A stretch of 64,000 nucleotides of DNA from Arthrobacter sp. CAU 1506 (GTDB lineage: Bacteria; Actinomycetota; Actinomycetes; Actinomycetales; Micrococcaceae): assembly GCF_005047635.1 (NCBI RefSeq), contig NZ_SUKC01000002.1, positions 62,001 to 126,000 on the forward strand, given 5' to 3'. The notes below the pieces were generated by a model that worked only from the letters and a program-made list of their open reading frames with translations, did no database searches and was not told the origin of the DNA. This document shows positions 52,688-60,988 of this stretch, piece after piece (within the stretch, counting starts at the first letter, position 1; every line of letters starts with the position of its first letter). The translations under genes were made by a program, and so were the position numbers.

Positions 52688-53272
52688 ATGGATACGCCAC
52701 AGCCATCTGATCGCCTGGCCAGCCCCGCAGACTCCGAGGGGAACGACTACGCAGCAGCGGATGAGGACCATTCCGTACTGCACGCCGACCAGTTGACCGG
52801 CGGACCGGAAGAGGACGGGCGGCGGCACATGCCCGCGGTGACCAAGTGGCTGTTGTTGGCCCTGGCCGCCATCGTGGTGATCATCGGAGCCATCGCCGTC
52901 GCGGGGGCCCTCGGCGGAACCTCCGACCAGGACGTTGCCGACGCTCCCGACGTCGTCACCAGCCAGCAGGACGTCGAAGGCGGCGGCACCGTCGACGCCT
53001 CGATCTCGCTGGGCAAGAACGCCGCTGTCCTGACGTTCAATGATGTTGCGGCGTCCGAGGGACGCACCTACCAGGTGTGGCGGGTTCCGCTGGACGGCTC
53101 CGCGCCGGTATCGGCCGGAACTATTGATGCCGCCGACATCTCCGCAGGCAATCCCGTGGTGATCGATGGCATCTCCACGACCCGCGAACTGGCTGTCTCG
53201 GTCGAGGCACCCGGCGGGGCGGAGTCCCCCAGCCTGCCGTTCGCCGTGATCATTCCCACGCCGGCCGGCTAG
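52688..53272 (+). CDS. RskA C-terminal-like membrane protein
   Basis: A 194-residue protein with an acidic cytosolic tail (1-50), one membrane helix (about 52-76) and an external domain (about 90-190) containing RTYQVWRVPLDG, the hallmark of the RskA anti-sigma-K C-terminal domain. The zinc-binding anti-sigma domain (HxxxCxxC) is absent, so it is unlikely to hold a sigma factor in the usual way. No sigma factor gene is adjacent. TAGACT eight bases before the ATG suggests a leaderless message. Confidence 0.7.
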   Translation: MDTPQPSDRLASPADSEGNDYAAADEDHSVLHADQLTGGPEEDGRRHMPAVTKWLLLALAAIVVIIGAIAVAGALGGTSDQDVADAPDVVTSQQDVEGGGTVDASISLGKNAAVLTFNDVAASEGRTYQVWRVPLDGSAPVSAGTIDAADISAGNPVVIDGISTTRELAVSVEAPGGAESPSLPFAVIIPTPAG

Positions 53273-53298
53273 CCCGCGCCGGCTGGCCGGACCCGCGG

Positions 53299-53362
53299 CG
53301 TTGGGCGGGCACAGCGTCGGGCCGCCACAGCGTTGGACCGCCACAGCGCTGGCCAGCCCGCG
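53299..53362. repeat. 16-base tandem repeat, three to four units
   Basis: Units CGTTGGGCGGGCACAG, CGTCGGGCCGCCACAG and CGTTGGACCGCCACAG (starting 53299, 53315, 53331) are followed by a diverged fourth. The array lies 26 bases past the RskA-like stop, in the gap before the converging PIG-L gene. Confidence 0.75.
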
Positions 53363-53457
53363 CCAAGCGGCGGAATCCTGCAGCAATTTGATACCCACGG
53401 CAGTGCCCGGCCCGCAGCGGCGCCGGGCGCTGCTGCCGAATCGGCAGACTTCCGGCG

Positions 53458-54204
53458 TCAGAAGCCGGCGATCGTCTCCGGAGTGTTGATCCCGACCACG
53501 TGGAACGCCTCCGAGCTGCGGCCTGCGGGAAGGCCGCCGCGTGCGGCGTTCTCGGCCAGATTCTGTCGCACCCGGGTGTCCATCGCGGCCAGGTCCGGGT
53601 GCTGGCTTGCGTGGATCCGGATGGCTGCCAGCTTGGTGTCGACCCAGTCGGTGATGTCCACGTGGTGGTTCTCCCGTTCCCGGGGGCCACCGTAGAACCA
53701 CAGATAGGGCACCTTGTGGGCTGCCAGACCTTCCTCGAGCAGTTCCGGATAGGCATACGGGTTCTCCACTGCCGGGTAAATAGCACGGGTCACGATTTCG
53801 CCGCAGGCCAAGTGGTCCGGGTGGCTCTTCTGGATCCGCTCCCAGGCCCGCTCCGGGTGCATGGACAGCACGATGTCGGGACGGATCCGCCGCATCAACG
53901 CCACCGTCTGCCGGATGACTTCATGGGTGGGCTCCAGATAGCCGTCGGGCTGGTGCAGGAAATGCAGGTCCGTCACCCCGGCCAATGCGGCCGCCTTCGC
54001 CTGCTCGGCCGCCCGCAGCTCCACAATGTCGGCGCGCTGCGCGTCGTCGAAGCCTCCGGCGTCGCCGTCGGTCATGATGCAGTAACTCACCTGCACGCCC
54101 GCGGCCGTCCAGCGGGCGATCGTGCCCGCCGCGCCGAAATCCAGATCGTCCGGGTGGGCGGCAAACACCAGGACCCGCGCCGGCTTGAACTCAGCAGCCG
54201 TCAT
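53458..54204 (-). CDS. PIG-L family deacetylase
   Basis: A 248-residue zinc-dependent deacetylase of the LmbE/PIG-L type, which in actinobacteria includes MshB and Mca. The signature AHPDD is at 16-20, and a second histidine lies in KSHPDHLACGE; these bind zinc. CIMTDGDAGG and LHFLHQPDGYLEPT are also conserved. Substrates are typically N-acetyl sugars or mycothiol conjugates; I cannot decide which. It is followed by etfA in the leftward direction only by position: etfA lies five bases upstream, so this gene ends the etf operon. Confidence 0.87.
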   Translation of the reverse strand: MTAAEFKPARVLVFAAHPDDLDFGAAGTIARWTAAGVQVSYCIMTDGDAGGFDDAQRADIVELRAAEQAKAAALAGVTDLHFLHQPDGYLEPTHEVIRQTVALMRRIRPDIVLSMHPERAWERIQKSHPDHLACGEIVTRAIYPAVENPYAYPELLEEGLAAHKVPYLWFYGGPRERENHHVDITDWVDTKLAAIRIHASQHPDLAAMDTRVRQNLAENAARGGLPAGRSSEAFHVVGINTPETIAGF

Positions 54205-54209
54205 CGCCG

Positions 54210-55154
54210 CTAGCCCTTCCGCCGGCGGATCTCGGCGGCGGCCTGTGGCAACACCTCGGCCAGGTCGCCGACGATGCCGAAGTCGGCAATCTCAAAGACC
54301 GGCGAGTCGGCGTCGTTGTTGACCGCCACAATCACCTTGGCGGTCTGCATGCCGGCTTTCTGCTGGATGGCGCCGGAGATGCCGGCGGAGACGTAGAGCT
54401 GCGGCGAGACGGTCTGGCCGGTCTGGCCCACCTGTGCCGAGTGCTCGATCCAACCCGCGTCGGTCGCGGCCCGGGATGCACCCACGGCCCCGCCCAGCGC
54501 GTCGGCCAGGTCCTCGATCGGAGAGAAGTCTCCGCCGGTGCCGCGGCCGCCGGCAACCACCACGCGGGCCTCGGTCAGCGCCGGCCGCCCGCTGGCTGCC
54601 TTCTCCGCGCGGTGCGTGATGCGCGCCGCCGGACCGAAGTCCCCGACGTCGACCGTCGTCACTTCCGGCACCGCCGCGGCGTCCGCGGGAGCCTCGGTGA
54701 CGGCGTTGGCCTTCACCGTGACAATCGGCGTACCCCGGCCCACCTGTGCCTGCACCGTGTAGGAACCGGCCAGCACGCTCTTGGTCACGGTCAGGTCGGC
54801 GGAGACCCCGATCGCGTCGGTGATCACGCCGGAGTCCAGCTTGATTCCGGTTCGGGCGGCAATCTCCTTGCCTTCGAACGTGTTGGGCAGCAGCACCGCG
54901 GCCGGGTCGGCTGCACGGGCGGCAGCGGCAACGAACGCGGCCTTCGGGGCCACCAGGGCTCCGTCCAGGTCCGCGGACGGGCGGTAGAGCGTCCCGACGC
55001 CGTAGTCCCCGAGCGTGGTCCGGACGGCGTCGGTGAGGTCTCCGTTGAACGCTGCCACCGGCTCGCCAATGGTGCGCGCCAGCGTGAGCAGTTCCAACTG
55101 GCCCTTGTGGAGGGCCTGGCCGGGGTGGTCGATAAAGACAAGAACTGTAGGCAT
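54210..55154 (-). CDS. etfA: Electron transfer flavoprotein subunit alpha
   Basis: A 314-residue ETF alpha subunit. The FAD-binding C-terminal domain has VVVAGGRGTGG, VGQTGQTVSPQLYVSAGISG and ADSPVFEIADFGIVGDLAEV. ETF passes electrons from acyl-CoA and other flavin dehydrogenases to ETF-quinone oxidoreductase. It follows etfB by 33 bases and precedes the PIG-L gene by five. Length and motifs are standard. Confidence 0.95.
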   Translation of the reverse strand: MPTVLVFIDHPGQALHKGQLELLTLARTIGEPVAAFNGDLTDAVRTTLGDYGVGTLYRPSADLDGALVAPKAAFVAAAARAADPAAVLLPNTFEGKEIAARTGIKLDSGVITDAIGVSADLTVTKSVLAGSYTVQAQVGRGTPIVTVKANAVTEAPADAAAVPEVTTVDVGDFGPAARITHRAEKAASGRPALTEARVVVAGGRGTGGDFSPIEDLADALGGAVGASRAATDAGWIEHSAQVGQTGQTVSPQLYVSAGISGAIQQKAGMQTAKVIVAVNNDADSPVFEIADFGIVGDLAEVLPQAAAEIRRRKG

Positions 55155-55187
55155 GGTGCCGGTATCCTTCGCGGTTTCCGTGGCGGA

Positions 55188-56003
55188 CTAGAGCAGGTTC
55201 TGGGCGGCCAGGAAGTCCACCAGGCGGATGCCGGCGTCGCCCTCATCGTTGATGATGGTGCCCTGCGATCGCGGCGGGCGTGCTTCGGCCGTCCGGACAG
55301 CGGTCCAGGCGCCGGCGGTGCCGACCTCTGTTGGCTGAATGCCCAGATCCGCCAGCGTCACTGTGGCAACCGACTTTTTCTTGGCCGCGATGATGCCCTT
55401 GAAGTTCGGATAGCGCGGTTCGTTGATCTGGTCCGTGACGGATACCAGCGCCGGAAGTTCGGCTTCGAGCGTGTCGGAATGCGTGTCCCCGTCGCGGCGG
55501 GCACGGACCGTGGTCCCGTCCAGTTCGAGGCTGGCGACGAAGGTCAGCTGCGGCAGGCCCAGTCGCTCGGCCAGCTGGGCAGGAACCAGCGAGGTTTCGC
55601 CGTCGGTGGAGGCCATGCCGGTGAGGACCAGGTCCACGTCGCCGAGGCTACGGATGGCGGCGGCCAGGACCAGCGACGTTCCGGTGGCGTCGGAGCCGGC
55701 CAGCGCGTCGTCGTTCACATGCAGGCCCTCGGTGGCGCCGATCTGCAGGGCTTTCTTCACTGCAGTGGCGGCCGCTGCCGGTCCCATGGTCAGCGCAATG
55801 ACCCGGTTGCCGGCCTTCGGACCGCCGCGCTCCTCCGCCAACTGCAAGGCGGATTCAATGGCATATTCGTCCAGTTCGGACAGGATGCTCTCGGACCGGT
55901 CCACCGTTGCCGGATCGCCGGTCAGATGGCGGTCGAACTGTGCGTCCGGTACATATTTGACCAGCACCACGATGTTCAAGGCTGTGCCTGCTGCTTTTTG
56001 CAT
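55188..56003 (-). CDS. etfB: Electron transfer flavoprotein subunit beta
   Basis: A 271-residue ETF beta subunit. The N-terminus NIVVLVKYVPDAQFDR, the ALQLAEERGG helix, the AMP-binding VLTGMASTDGETSLVPAQLA and YPNFKGIIAAKKK are all typical. It forms a heterodimer with the product of etfA next door. ATG 56003 is used; a TTG eight codons on, just before the conserved strand and with AGG nearby, is a realistic alternative start. It is the first gene of a leftward operon. Confidence 0.94.
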   Translation of the reverse strand: MQKAAGTALNIVVLVKYVPDAQFDRHLTGDPATVDRSESILSELDEYAIESALQLAEERGGPKAGNRVIALTMGPAAAATAVKKALQIGATEGLHVNDDALAGSDATGTSLVLAAAIRSLGDVDLVLTGMASTDGETSLVPAQLAERLGLPQLTFVASLELDGTTVRARRDGDTHSDTLEAELPALVSVTDQINEPRYPNFKGIIAAKKKSVATVTLADLGIQPTEVGTAGAWTAVRTAEARPPRSQGTIINDEGDAGIRLVDFLAAQNLL

Positions 56004-56101
56004 CCTCGCTGAACTTCCTTCCGCCGTCCACGGCCCGCGCGGGTGTTGCGGGTCGCTGCAAACACCCTAACCTTACCGGGAACGCCGGCCCGGTAAACAC
56101 T

Positions 56102-56131
56102 TGCGGCCCCGCCGTGGGAAGCAGGGCCGCA
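56102..56131 (-). terminator. Hairpin downstream of the HtrA-type protease gene
   Basis: TGCGGCCC and GGGCCGCA (56102-56109 and 56124-56131) pair perfectly; in the leftward direction the stem is followed by AGTGTTT. It lies 24 bases beyond the protease stop and separates it from etfB. Confidence 0.6.
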
Positions 56132-56154
56132 GGAGCGTCGCAGGAAGGTGGAGG

Positions 56155-57681
56155 TCAGGCCTGACCCTCGCTCAGGGTCACGTCGGCGGTGTGTGTTTCG
56201 CCGCCGCGCAGGTAGGTCACCTTGACCGTGCTGCCGGCCGCATGTTCACGGATGGCGGCGGTCAGTGACTGGCTGTCCTCAATAGCCCGGTTTTCCACGC
56301 CGGTGATCACATCGCCCTTCTGCAGTCCGGCCTTCGCTGCCGGTGAATCCTTCACTACCTCGACCACGTCCGCGCCGACCGAGAATTGCGTGTTGCCGGC
56401 GGAATTGCCGGACGCCTTGGCGGTGACCGAGACCCCGAGCATGCCGTGGCTTGCCGACCCGTCCTTGATCAGTTCCTGGGCAACCCGCTGTGCGTAGTTG
56501 CTGGGGACGGCGAAGCCGACGCCGATGCTGCCGCTGTCTTCGCTGGAGGACGCGATGGCCACGTTGACGCCGATCACCTCGCCCTTGGTGTTCACCAGCG
56601 CGCCGCCGGAGTTGCCGTGGTTAATGGCCGCGTCGGTTTGGATTACGTTCAGGAAGATGCTGCCCTGGTTGGCGGACTGCTTCTCGCCGGGGAACTGGAA
56701 GTTGAACTGGTCGTTGGGACTGGGCTGGGCATTGTCGCCGGAATTTTCCGGAACCGCCGAGGACGAGACGCTGATGGTCCGGCTCAGCGTGGACACGATT
56801 CCGTCCGTGACGGTCCCCGCCAGCCCCAGCGGCGCGCCGATCGCGATCGTGGTGTCGCCGACGTTGAGCTTCCCGGAGTCGCCAAACGCCGCCGGGGTGA
56901 GGCCCTCGGCGTCGATCTTGATCACGGCCAGATCCGACAGCGGGTCGGTGCCCACAACCGTGGCCTTGTGCACCTTGCCGTCGCTGGTGCGGACTTCGAC
57001 GTCGGGATTGGACGTTTGGCCGCCCAGCGTCACCACATGCGTGTTGGTGAGGATGTGACCCTCGGTGTCCAGGATGATGCCGGAGCCGGAACCGCCGGTA
57101 TTGCCGCTGGCCACCGAAATCGTCACCACGCTCGGAGAAGCCTTGGCTGCGGCCGCGGTGATTTCGTTGACCGAATCGGTGTTGTTCACGATCAACTGCT
57201 TGGGGGCGTCGCCGGTAATCGATGTGCCCGCTGTTCCATCGGCCAGTGCCTGCGACCCCACGGCCACGCCGCCGCCGGCCAGACCCGCCAGCAGCATGCC
57301 GGCAATCAGCGTCCCGGTGCCGAAACGCTTTTTGGCGCTCACCGCGCTCTGCTGCCCGCCGCCGTAGCCGGATGTTGCCCCGTAGCCGTGGCTGCCGTAG
57401 CCACCATGGCCGGATGAAGTGTCCTGGCCGTAGGGCGGCGCGTTGTGCTGGCCGAAGCTACCCGGAGCGTACTGGCCGTATTGCAGCGTCGGGGAGGTCA
57501 GGGGCTGTGTCTGTTCCTGTCCGGGAACCTGCCGGGCCGCATCTGGGGCCGGGGAACTGAACTGCTCGGTGTCGTTGGCAGCGGACCGCTGCTCTCCGGA
57601 CCCGTAGGCCGGCGGGTTCTGCGGCTGGGGCGGTACTGCCCGCGCGGGCCGCTGCTGCGGGTCCTGATTGTTCTCGGTCAT
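56155..57681 (-). CDS. HtrA/DegP-type membrane serine protease with PDZ domain
   Basis: A 508-residue protease. A disordered Gln/Pro/Gly-rich cytosolic tail (1-120) precedes one membrane helix (about 128-152); the trypsin-like domain has the triad His215 (TNTHVV), Asp250 (PLSDLAVI) and Ser358 (GNSGGAL). A PDZ domain (about 420-505) has LGVSVTAK and GLQKGDVITGVENRAI. Such enzymes degrade or refold misfolded envelope proteins. The start ATG 57681 has AAAGGA upstream, although the frame stays open to 57921. It diverges from the TPM gene. Confidence 0.93.
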   Translation of the reverse strand: MTENNQDPQQRPARAVPPQPQNPPAYGSGEQRSAANDTEQFSSPAPDAARQVPGQEQTQPLTSPTLQYGQYAPGSFGQHNAPPYGQDTSSGHGGYGSHGYGATSGYGGGQQSAVSAKKRFGTGTLIAGMLLAGLAGGGVAVGSQALADGTAGTSITGDAPKQLIVNNTDSVNEITAAAAKASPSVVTISVASGNTGGSGSGIILDTEGHILTNTHVVTLGGQTSNPDVEVRTSDGKVHKATVVGTDPLSDLAVIKIDAEGLTPAAFGDSGKLNVGDTTIAIGAPLGLAGTVTDGIVSTLSRTISVSSSAVPENSGDNAQPSPNDQFNFQFPGEKQSANQGSIFLNVIQTDAAINHGNSGGALVNTKGEVIGVNVAIASSSEDSGSIGVGFAVPSNYAQRVAQELIKDGSASHGMLGVSVTAKASGNSAGNTQFSVGADVVEVVKDSPAAKAGLQKGDVITGVENRAIEDSQSLTAAIREHAAGSTVKVTYLRGGETHTADVTLSEGQA

Positions 57682-58017
57682 GGCAGGTCCTTTCTTGGTC
57701 TGCAGTCCACTATGCACGGCGTCGCTGGGATAACGTCGCACGTTTCCTGAAAGGTTTCTGGGAAGCAGCCGGATGCGTACGACGGCGGTGCGTGGCGCCG
57801 TCTGGTAGCCCCGCAAGTCGCCAGAGCGGCGCAAGGAGCGGATCTGCAGGGGTCGCGGTGTCGCCTGTAGCGTTCGCCGCAGGCGGAGGGCACCGGTGGA
57901 CTGCGTCAAATACAGGACCATAGAATCACAATGGCGGATCCGTCCCGGTTCGGGGCCGGAGCATGCTGACGAGCCGGGGCACCACGGCCCCAGTTTGCGT
58001 TTGCCGAAGGGACCTAC
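57682..58017. other. Divergent region between protease and TPM genes
   Basis: This 336-base gap holds no convincing gene, although the protease frame is open through most of it. A TAGAAT hexamer at 57921-57926 is the likely -10 box of the rightward gene, giving a leader of about 85 bases. A minus-strand GAAAC, 18 bases and CGTTA (57735-57758) weakly resembles an ECF-sigma promoter for the protease. Confidence 0.45.
57921..57926 (+). promoter_or_regulatory. Likely -10 box of the TPM-pspA operon
   Basis: TAGAAT, with GGACTG near the -35 position (57898-57903). Transcription would begin near 57933, leaving a leader of about 85 bases before the ATG at 58018. Confidence 0.4.
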
Positions 58018-60072
58018 ATGCGTTCATCGTTCAGGCGTCTGGCGGCCACAGCCGGCCTGACCGCAGTCTTCCTTGCGCCGGCTTCACTGGCGCACGCCGT
58101 GCCTCCGGTCGACTTTCCGCCAGGCGAGTTTGTGATGGACCAAGCCGGCGTGCTGGGTGCCCGATCTGGTGAAGTCGAGGACGCCGTGCGCGAACTGCAG
58201 CAGTCTGAAGGCTTGAACGTCTACATCGTGTACGTGGACGAGTTCACCGACCCGACCGACCGCGGACAGTGGGTGCTGGACACATCGAAGCTAAACTCGA
58301 TGGGCTCCACCGACAGCATGCTCGCCGTCGCCGTCGACACCCGGGAAGCGTACTTCCAATCCGCCCCAGGCAATCCGGTGGCTTCCAAAGACCAGAATAT
58401 TTACCAGTCGGCCGTGCCCGAACTGAGCCAAGACCAGTGGGCCGACGCTGCCCTCACCACGGTTGCTGCCGTCAAGGACGCTGCGACGGGCGGCGATGGA
58501 TCGGTCAAATCCGGCGGCGGTGTCTCGCTCGCCCCGGTGCTGCTGATCGGCGGCGTGCTGGTGGTGGGCGGCGGTGCGGCCCTGCTCTATACCCGCTCCA
58601 AGCGGAACAAGAAGCTCCGGCAGCAGCCGCAGCTGGTCCCCGGCCCCGACGGCCGTCCGCTCGATCCGCATGATGCCATGTCCGTTGTGGATCTGCGGAA
58701 GAAGGCCGGGAGCCTGCTGGTGGCCGCGGACGACGCGATCAAGTCCAGCGAGCAGGAACTGGGCTTCGCCATGGCGCAGTACGGCGATAAAGCAGTGCAG
58801 CCGTTCCGCCAGGACATCGCGGCGGCCAAGTCCCACATGATGGAGTCCTTCAAGCTGCAGCAGCAGCTCGACGACCATATACCGGACACCGAACAGGAGC
58901 AGCGCGCCTGGCTCGGCGACATCATCCGTCGCTGTGAAGCGGTCAATGATTCCCTGCAGGCGCACAAGGAAGACTTTGACGCGCTGCGGGAGCTGGAGAA
59001 AACCGCGCCGCAGGCACTTGAGCAGGCACGCGCTGCTGCGCAGGATACCCGAAGCCGCCTGGCTGACGGCACGGCGCGGTTGCAGGAGCTCCGCGGCCGC
59101 TACGCCGACACCGCGCTCCAACAGGTTGCCGACAACATCGATCAGGCCGGAGAGCGGCTGGATTTCGTCGAAAACGCAGCCACCACTGCACAGGGCAAGC
59201 TGGACGAGGGAGACCGCAGCGCCGCCGTGATCGCCGTGCGTGCCGCCGAGGAAAGCCTGCACCAGGCCAACATCCTGCTGGAGGCCATCGCCAAGACGGC
59301 CAAGGACCTCGACGACGCCCGGAACAGCATGGAACGGACCGTCTCCGATGCCGCCCAGGACATTGCCCAGGCCAAAGCCATGATGGCGTCCGGACAGCAT
59401 CCCGAGCTGGCCGGGCCGGTGGCCGGTCTGGAAGCAGCGCTGTCCGCGGTCCAGCAGCAGGTCGCCGGAGGGCGCATCGACCCGATCATGATGGCGCAAC
59501 GGCTTGAGGAAGCCATGGATCCGCTGGATGCCTCGCTCTCCGGCATCCGGGACGCGCAGGACCGCAACCGGCGAGCCAGGGAGGCCCTGCAGCACGCCAT
59601 CATGTCTGCGCAGGCGCAGATCTCCGGCACCTCCGATTACATCCAGGCCCGCCGCGGAGGGGTCCGGAGCGAAGCCCGCACCCGACTGGCCGAGGCCGAA
59701 CGGAACCTGGACCATGCCCTGGCGATCGCGGACTCCGATCCGGAACAGGCCCTGAATTACGCCCGGCAGGCCAACGCCCTGGCCCAGCAGGCCAGCCAGA
59801 TGGCCCAACAAGACGTGGACGGCTTCGGCGGCATGGGCGGATTCGGCGGCGGCGGCATGTTCGGCGGCCGGGGCGGCGGGTTGGGCGGAGCCATCCTCGG
59901 CGGCATCTTGATCGATTCCATTCTGCGCGGCGGCCACGGCTCGCACGGCGACGGCGGGATCTTCGGCGGCGGCGGGGGTGACGTTTTCGGCGGCGGCGGC
60001 TTCGGCGGTTTCGGCGGTGGCGGCGGCTTCGGCGGCTTCGGTGACGGCGGCGGAGCAGGCGGAAACTTCTAG
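58018..60072 (+). CDS. TPM-domain membrane protein with coiled coil and glycine-rich tail
   Basis: A 684-residue protein. A signal peptide (1-28, cut near AHA-VP) precedes an external TPM/TLP18.3 domain (about 30-150, with VMDQAGVL and LNVYIVYVDEF). One membrane helix follows (about 168-188). The cytosolic part is a long helical coiled coil (about 215-595) and a tail with more than 60 percent glycine (about 600-684, FGGGG units). TPM proteins have phosphatase or repair-associated roles in chloroplasts; bacterial function is unclear. pspA follows after 75 bases and is probably in the same operon. AAGGGA lies upstream of the ATG. Confidence 0.85.
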   Translation: MRSSFRRLAATAGLTAVFLAPASLAHAVPPVDFPPGEFVMDQAGVLGARSGEVEDAVRELQQSEGLNVYIVYVDEFTDPTDRGQWVLDTSKLNSMGSTDSMLAVAVDTREAYFQSAPGNPVASKDQNIYQSAVPELSQDQWADAALTTVAAVKDAATGGDGSVKSGGGVSLAPVLLIGGVLVVGGGAALLYTRSKRNKKLRQQPQLVPGPDGRPLDPHDAMSVVDLRKKAGSLLVAADDAIKSSEQELGFAMAQYGDKAVQPFRQDIAAAKSHMMESFKLQQQLDDHIPDTEQEQRAWLGDIIRRCEAVNDSLQAHKEDFDALRELEKTAPQALEQARAAAQDTRSRLADGTARLQELRGRYADTALQQVADNIDQAGERLDFVENAATTAQGKLDEGDRSAAVIAVRAAEESLHQANILLEAIAKTAKDLDDARNSMERTVSDAAQDIAQAKAMMASGQHPELAGPVAGLEAALSAVQQQVAGGRIDPIMMAQRLEEAMDPLDASLSGIRDAQDRNRRAREALQHAIMSAQAQISGTSDYIQARRGGVRSEARTRLAEAERNLDHALAIADSDPEQALNYARQANALAQQASQMAQQDVDGFGGMGGFGGGGMFGGRGGGLGGAILGGILIDSILRGGHGSHGDGGIFGGGGGDVFGGGGFGGFGGGGGFGGFGDGGGAGGNF

Positions 60073-60147
60073 ACCAGACAGGCCGGGCAGCCAACCGGCT
60101 GCCCGGAAGGCAAACAGTTCGAGTAACCCAGATCGAAAGGCATCACC

Positions 60148-60915
60148 GTGGTAAAGCACTCCATTTTCGGCCGCATCGCACAACTGGCCAAGGCGAACAT
60201 CAACTCACTGATCGACCAGGCCGAAGATCCGCAGAAAATGCTGGATCAGATGGTCCGCGACTACACGAACAACATCGCCGAAGCCGAAAGCGCCGTCGCG
60301 CAGACCATCGGCAACCTGCGGATGCTGCAGGACGACTACAACCAGGACCTTGAGAACGCCAACAGTTGGGGCAACAAGGCGCTGGCTGCCAGCCGCAAGG
60401 CTGACGAGTACCGTTCCGCCGGGCAGGCAGCCGATGCCGAGAAGTTCGACAACCTTGCCAAGGTAGCGATCCAACGGCAGATTTCGTCGGAGAACGAAGC
60501 CAAGGGCGCCGAGCCGACCATCTCGTCACAAACCGAGATCGTTGAGAAGCTCAAGCAGGGTCTCAACCAGATGAAGTCAAAGCTCAATGAGTTGCAGAAC
60601 AAGCGCGATGAACTGATCGCCCGTTCCAAGACCGTTCAGGCCCAGTCCCAGGTCCACGACGCGATCAAGAGCATCGATGTTCTGGACCCGACCAGCGAAG
60701 TTGGCCGCTTCGAGGAAAAGATCCGCCGCGAAGAGGCGAAGGTGCGCGGTCAGGCCGAGCTGGCTGCCTCCAGCTTGGATGCCCAGTTCGAGAGCCTGGA
60801 AGACCTCGGTGAGCAGACCGAGGTGGAGGCGCGGCTCGCCGCCCTGAAGGCCGGCAGCAGCGCGGGGCCGTCGTCACTCGAGGCGGGCAAAGAAGCGACG
60901 TCGGAAACCTACTGA
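60148..60915 (+). CDS. pspA: Phage shock protein A (PspA/IM30 family)
   Basis: A 255-residue member of the PspA/IM30 family, the ESCRT-III-like protein that coats and repairs the cytoplasmic membrane under stress. The N-terminal FGRIAQLAKANINSLIDQAE helix inserts into membranes; the rest is coiled coil (QMVRDYTNNIAEAESAV, EKLKQGLNQMKSKLNELQ). The GTG start has GAAAGG upstream. It follows the TPM gene and ends at a strong terminator. A PspA plus HtrA plus TPM neighbourhood points to envelope stress response. Confidence 0.93.
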   Translation: MVKHSIFGRIAQLAKANINSLIDQAEDPQKMLDQMVRDYTNNIAEAESAVAQTIGNLRMLQDDYNQDLENANSWGNKALAASRKADEYRSAGQAADAEKFDNLAKVAIQRQISSENEAKGAEPTISSQTEIVEKLKQGLNQMKSKLNELQNKRDELIARSKTVQAQSQVHDAIKSIDVLDPTSEVGRFEEKIRREEAKVRGQAELAASSLDAQFESLEDLGEQTEVEARLAALKAGSSAGPSSLEAGKEATSETY

Positions 60916-60943
60916 CCCTGCAGCCGACGCGGACGCGATGAAT

Positions 60944-60988
60944 GGCTCCGGCCGCACCTGAAGAGGTGCGGCCGGAGCCTTCTTCTTT
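60944..60988 (+). terminator. Rho-independent terminator after pspA
   Basis: A perfect 16-base stem (GGCTCCGGCCGCACCT and complement) with a GAAG loop, followed by TTCTTCTTT. Its tail overlaps the stop codon of the converging membrane-protein gene, whose 3' end begins at 60987. Confidence 0.92.

Noticed and set aside
57735-57758. ECF-sigma-like promoter (GAAAC, 18 bases, CGTTA) for the HtrA gene
   Set aside because: The spacing is one to two bases too long and the -35 match is partial; kept only as a note in the intergenic entry.
57682-57921. An 80-residue N-terminal extension of the HtrA protease
   Set aside because: The extension has no family resemblance, and ATG 57681 has a good ribosome binding site and begins the typical disordered tail.
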